Source of the DNA: an uncultured Myxococcales bacterium
GTDB lineage: Bacteria; Myxococcota_A; Bradymonadia; UBA7976; UBA1532
Length of the DNA stretch: 62,724 nucleotides
Reading direction: 5' to 3'
Assembly: GCA_903847385.1 (NCBI GenBank)
Contig: CAINDO010000599.1
Location: 1-62,724, forward strand
Shown: positions 61,096 through 62,724 of the stretch, piece by piece
Layout of the letters: the number at the start of each line of letters is the position of its first letter
Numbering within the stretch: the stretch's first letter is position 1
Notes under the pieces: generated by a model
The model's database searches: none
What the model saw: the letters and a program-made list of their open reading frames with translations, nothing else
What the model was told of the DNA's origin: nothing
Translations under genes and position numbers: made by a program

Positions 61096-62724
61096 GTGAT
61101 CTGTTTCCGATGTGGCAGTGAGGTGGCCGAAGGCGCTCCGCAGTGTGGCAACTGCGGTCAGCGATTCTCCGGCGCACGCCGTACGTTCACCACGACGACG
61201 ACCTCGTTCCGGGCGCTCGAGAAGCGCCGCCTGCGCGCCCAGAAGACCGCCGAGAAGCTCGGCTACGGCATCGGCGACGTCATCGCCTCGCGCTACGAGG
61301 TCCGTGACCTCATCGGCGTGGGCCCGCTCGGCGCCGTCTACCGGGTGCTCGACCAGGAGATCGACGTGGACGTCGCGCTCAAGGTCATGCACCCGCACCT
61401 GCTGGAGGACGCCAAGGCGCGCGAGACCTTCTCCGCGACCATCCGCAAGGTCCGCAAGCTCTCCCAGCAGAACATCGTGCGTCTCTACGACGACGACACG
61501 GACGGCGAGCGCGCGTTCTTCACGATGCAGCTCCTCGAGGGCCTGACGCTCCGCAAGGTCATCGGCCTTCGGCAGGACAAGGGTCAGCGCTTCACCGTGA
61601 AGGAGATCGAGCCGGTGATGGTGCAGATCGCCATGGCGCTCAGCCATGCGCACCGCCACACCGTGCACGGCGATCTCAAGCCCGAGAACGTCCTGATCCT
61701 GCCGGACGTCCTCAAGCTGACGGACTTCTCGGCCTGGGAGGCCGTGGAGCCGACGCTCTTCGTCAAGGCGCAGCAAGAGGCCGAAATGGGCGCCTACCTG
61801 GCGCCCGAGATGGTGGCGGGCGGGTCCGTGGACCTGCGGGCCGACATCTACAGCCTCGGTGCCATCTTCTACGAGCTGCTGACCGGCCGCACGTTCGCCC
61901 CCGGCGCACCGCCTCCGAGCGAGGTCCTGGCGCAGGCGGACGAGTCGGGCCCCGAGGGCATCGACGCCTTCGTCACCCAGGCGACCGCCGCCGACCCCCG
62001 CGACCGCTACGAGACGGCCGAGGCCTTCATCGAGGCCCTGGCGACCTACATCGATGGCCGTGAGCTGCGCTCGGTGGACATCCGGGCGCCGAAGTCCCTG
62101 CTGCCCGAGGACGTGACGCGCCGGGTTCAGGCGCCTGCCGGCCTCCAGGACGACGACAGCGTCGACATCGAGACGCCCGAGACCGACTCGGAGCGCTCCC
62201 TGGTCGACGAGCTCGACGACGCCGATCTCGAGGTCGAAGCCTCGATGGATCGTTCCGTGGAACGCTCGGTCGAGCGGTCTTCGGAGCGCTCCGCCGAGAA
62301 GTCCACGGAGCGCTCCGGTCGCGGCACGCCCGCCCGGGGTACGCCGGTGACGGACGTCCCCGAGGCGCCCACCAAGCCCTGGGACGCCGTCCAGAAGCCG
62401 CTGACGGCCGAGGCCACCGTCGATGTCCGCCAGGGCACCGCGGTGACGGCGGCACAGCCTTCGGCGCCTTGGTTCGTTCGCTCCAACGTCGGGTTCGTGG
62501 CCGCAGTTTTCCTCATCGTCCTCGGCGTGGCCGCAGCCGCCTGGTTCGTCGTGCGCAACGCACAGAAGGACCGCCCGGTCGCCACCAAGACGCTGGAGAT
62601 CAAGGTCCAGCCCGACGCGACCGTCGTCGCACAGAAGCCGGCGGCCGTGGTCGAGGCGCGCCCGGTCGCCCCCGAGACGTCGGCCCCCGTGACGGCCGCG
62701 CCCGCGACGGGGGCCCCGGCGACG
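61096..62724 (+). CDS. Zinc-ribbon protein kinase-like membrane protein (3' end outside window)
   Basis: The visible part has 543 codons. The N-terminus is a zinc ribbon (CFRCGSEV and CGNCGQRF). A kinase-like domain follows at about 64-320: glycine loop IGVGPLGAVYRV, ATP Lys in VALKVM, catalytic loop HGDLKPENV and metal motif TDFS. The usual HRD is HGD and the DFG is DFS, so activity may be altered, but the Lys and both Asp residues remain. A Ser/Glu/Arg repeat (RSVERSVERSSERS) is at about 390-400, and one membrane helix (FVAAVFLIVLGVAAAAWFVV) is at about 473-495. An extracytoplasmic Ala/Pro part is cut off at the window end. The start is GTG after GGAGG. The layout is the bacterial receptor-kinase type. 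Confidence 0.85.
   Translation, partial: MICFRCGSEVAEGAPQCGNCGQRFSGARRTFTTTTTSFRALEKRRLRAQKTAEKLGYGIGDVIASRYEVRDLIGVGPLGAVYRVLDQEIDVDVALKVMHPHLLEDAKARETFSATIRKVRKLSQQNIVRLYDDDTDGERAFFTMQLLEGLTLRKVIGLRQDKGQRFTVKEIEPVMVQIAMALSHAHRHTVHGDLKPENVLILPDVLKLTDFSAWEAVEPTLFVKAQQEAEMGAYLAPEMVAGGSVDLRADIYSLGAIFYELLTGRTFAPGAPPPSEVLAQADESGPEGIDAFVTQATAADPRDRYETAEAFIEALATYIDGRELRSVDIRAPKSLLPEDVTRRVQAPAGLQDDDSVDIETPETDSERSLVDELDDADLEVEASMDRSVERSVERSSERSAEKSTERSGRGTPARGTPVTDVPEAPTKPWDAVQKPLTAEATVDVRQGTAVTAAQPSAPWFVRSNVGFVAAVFLIVLGVAAAAWFVVRNAQKDRPVATKTLEIKVQPDATVVAQKPAAVVEARPVAPETSAPVTAAPATGAPAT

Overview
The window is about 62.7 kb of very GC-rich bacterial DNA, with G or C at most third codon positions. It points to a myxobacterium-like member of the Myxococcota (former Deltaproteobacteria). 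Two secreted proteins end in MYXO-CTERM-like tails. Large lipoproteins carry MopE-type Asp/Cys motifs and long cysteine-repeat arrays. The window also holds several Ser/Thr kinases and cyclic-nucleotide modules, and a SppA with an N-terminal barrel. This placement is inferred from gene content. No rRNA, tRNA, CRISPR array, insertion sequence or phage gene was recognised, and no gap between genes exceeds about 225 bp.

Layout. 1-3121: the end of a membrane protein with PEGA repeats and an unknown lipoprotein. 3135-8080: mutS2 and a barrel-sppA fusion, translationally coupled. 8163-13278: a DUF523 protein, a TIG-repeat lipoprotein, a TPR lipoprotein and a TlpA-like thioredoxin. 13351-17206: an FtsB-like division protein coupled to a GAF-GGDEF diguanylate cyclase, then PIN-PhoH. 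17228-20540: a FIST protein, a GAF Ser/Thr kinase and a His-rich barrel-like protein in one operon joined by two ATGA overlaps. 20572-28341: an FAD lactone oxidase-like enzyme, a two-gene 2-hydroxyacyl-CoA dehydratase-type system and a divergent TetR regulator with a palindromic operator. 28293-38436: secreted and surface proteins (YjfB-like, PC4-like, M10 metalloprotease pair, two cysteine-rich lipoproteins, DUF4476, PilZ, a TSP3/MopE MYXO-CTERM protein). 38511-50573: uvrA, mpl, a second PilZ protein, a methyltransferase-TPR fusion, a DUF2723 membrane protein, a PP2C-cNMP fusion, a secreted sandwich protein and a nitrilase. 50591-61031: the conserved rimP-nusA-ylxR-infB-rbfA-truB-rpsO-pnp-dut cluster. 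61096-62724: a zinc-ribbon protein kinase cut by the window end.

Themes. Signalling is dense: one GGDEF protein with an I-site, two PilZ proteins, two kinases, one PP2C phosphatase and a FIST sensor. Small accessory operons use ATGA or GTGA overlaps six times. Candidate sigma-70 promoters repeatedly sit at gene ends, with the TGA stop of the upstream gene forming part of a TTGA -35 element. The best candidates for undescribed biology are the FIST-kinase-barrel operon, the TetR-controlled HgdC/HgdB-like pair and the coupled cysteine-repeat lipoproteins.
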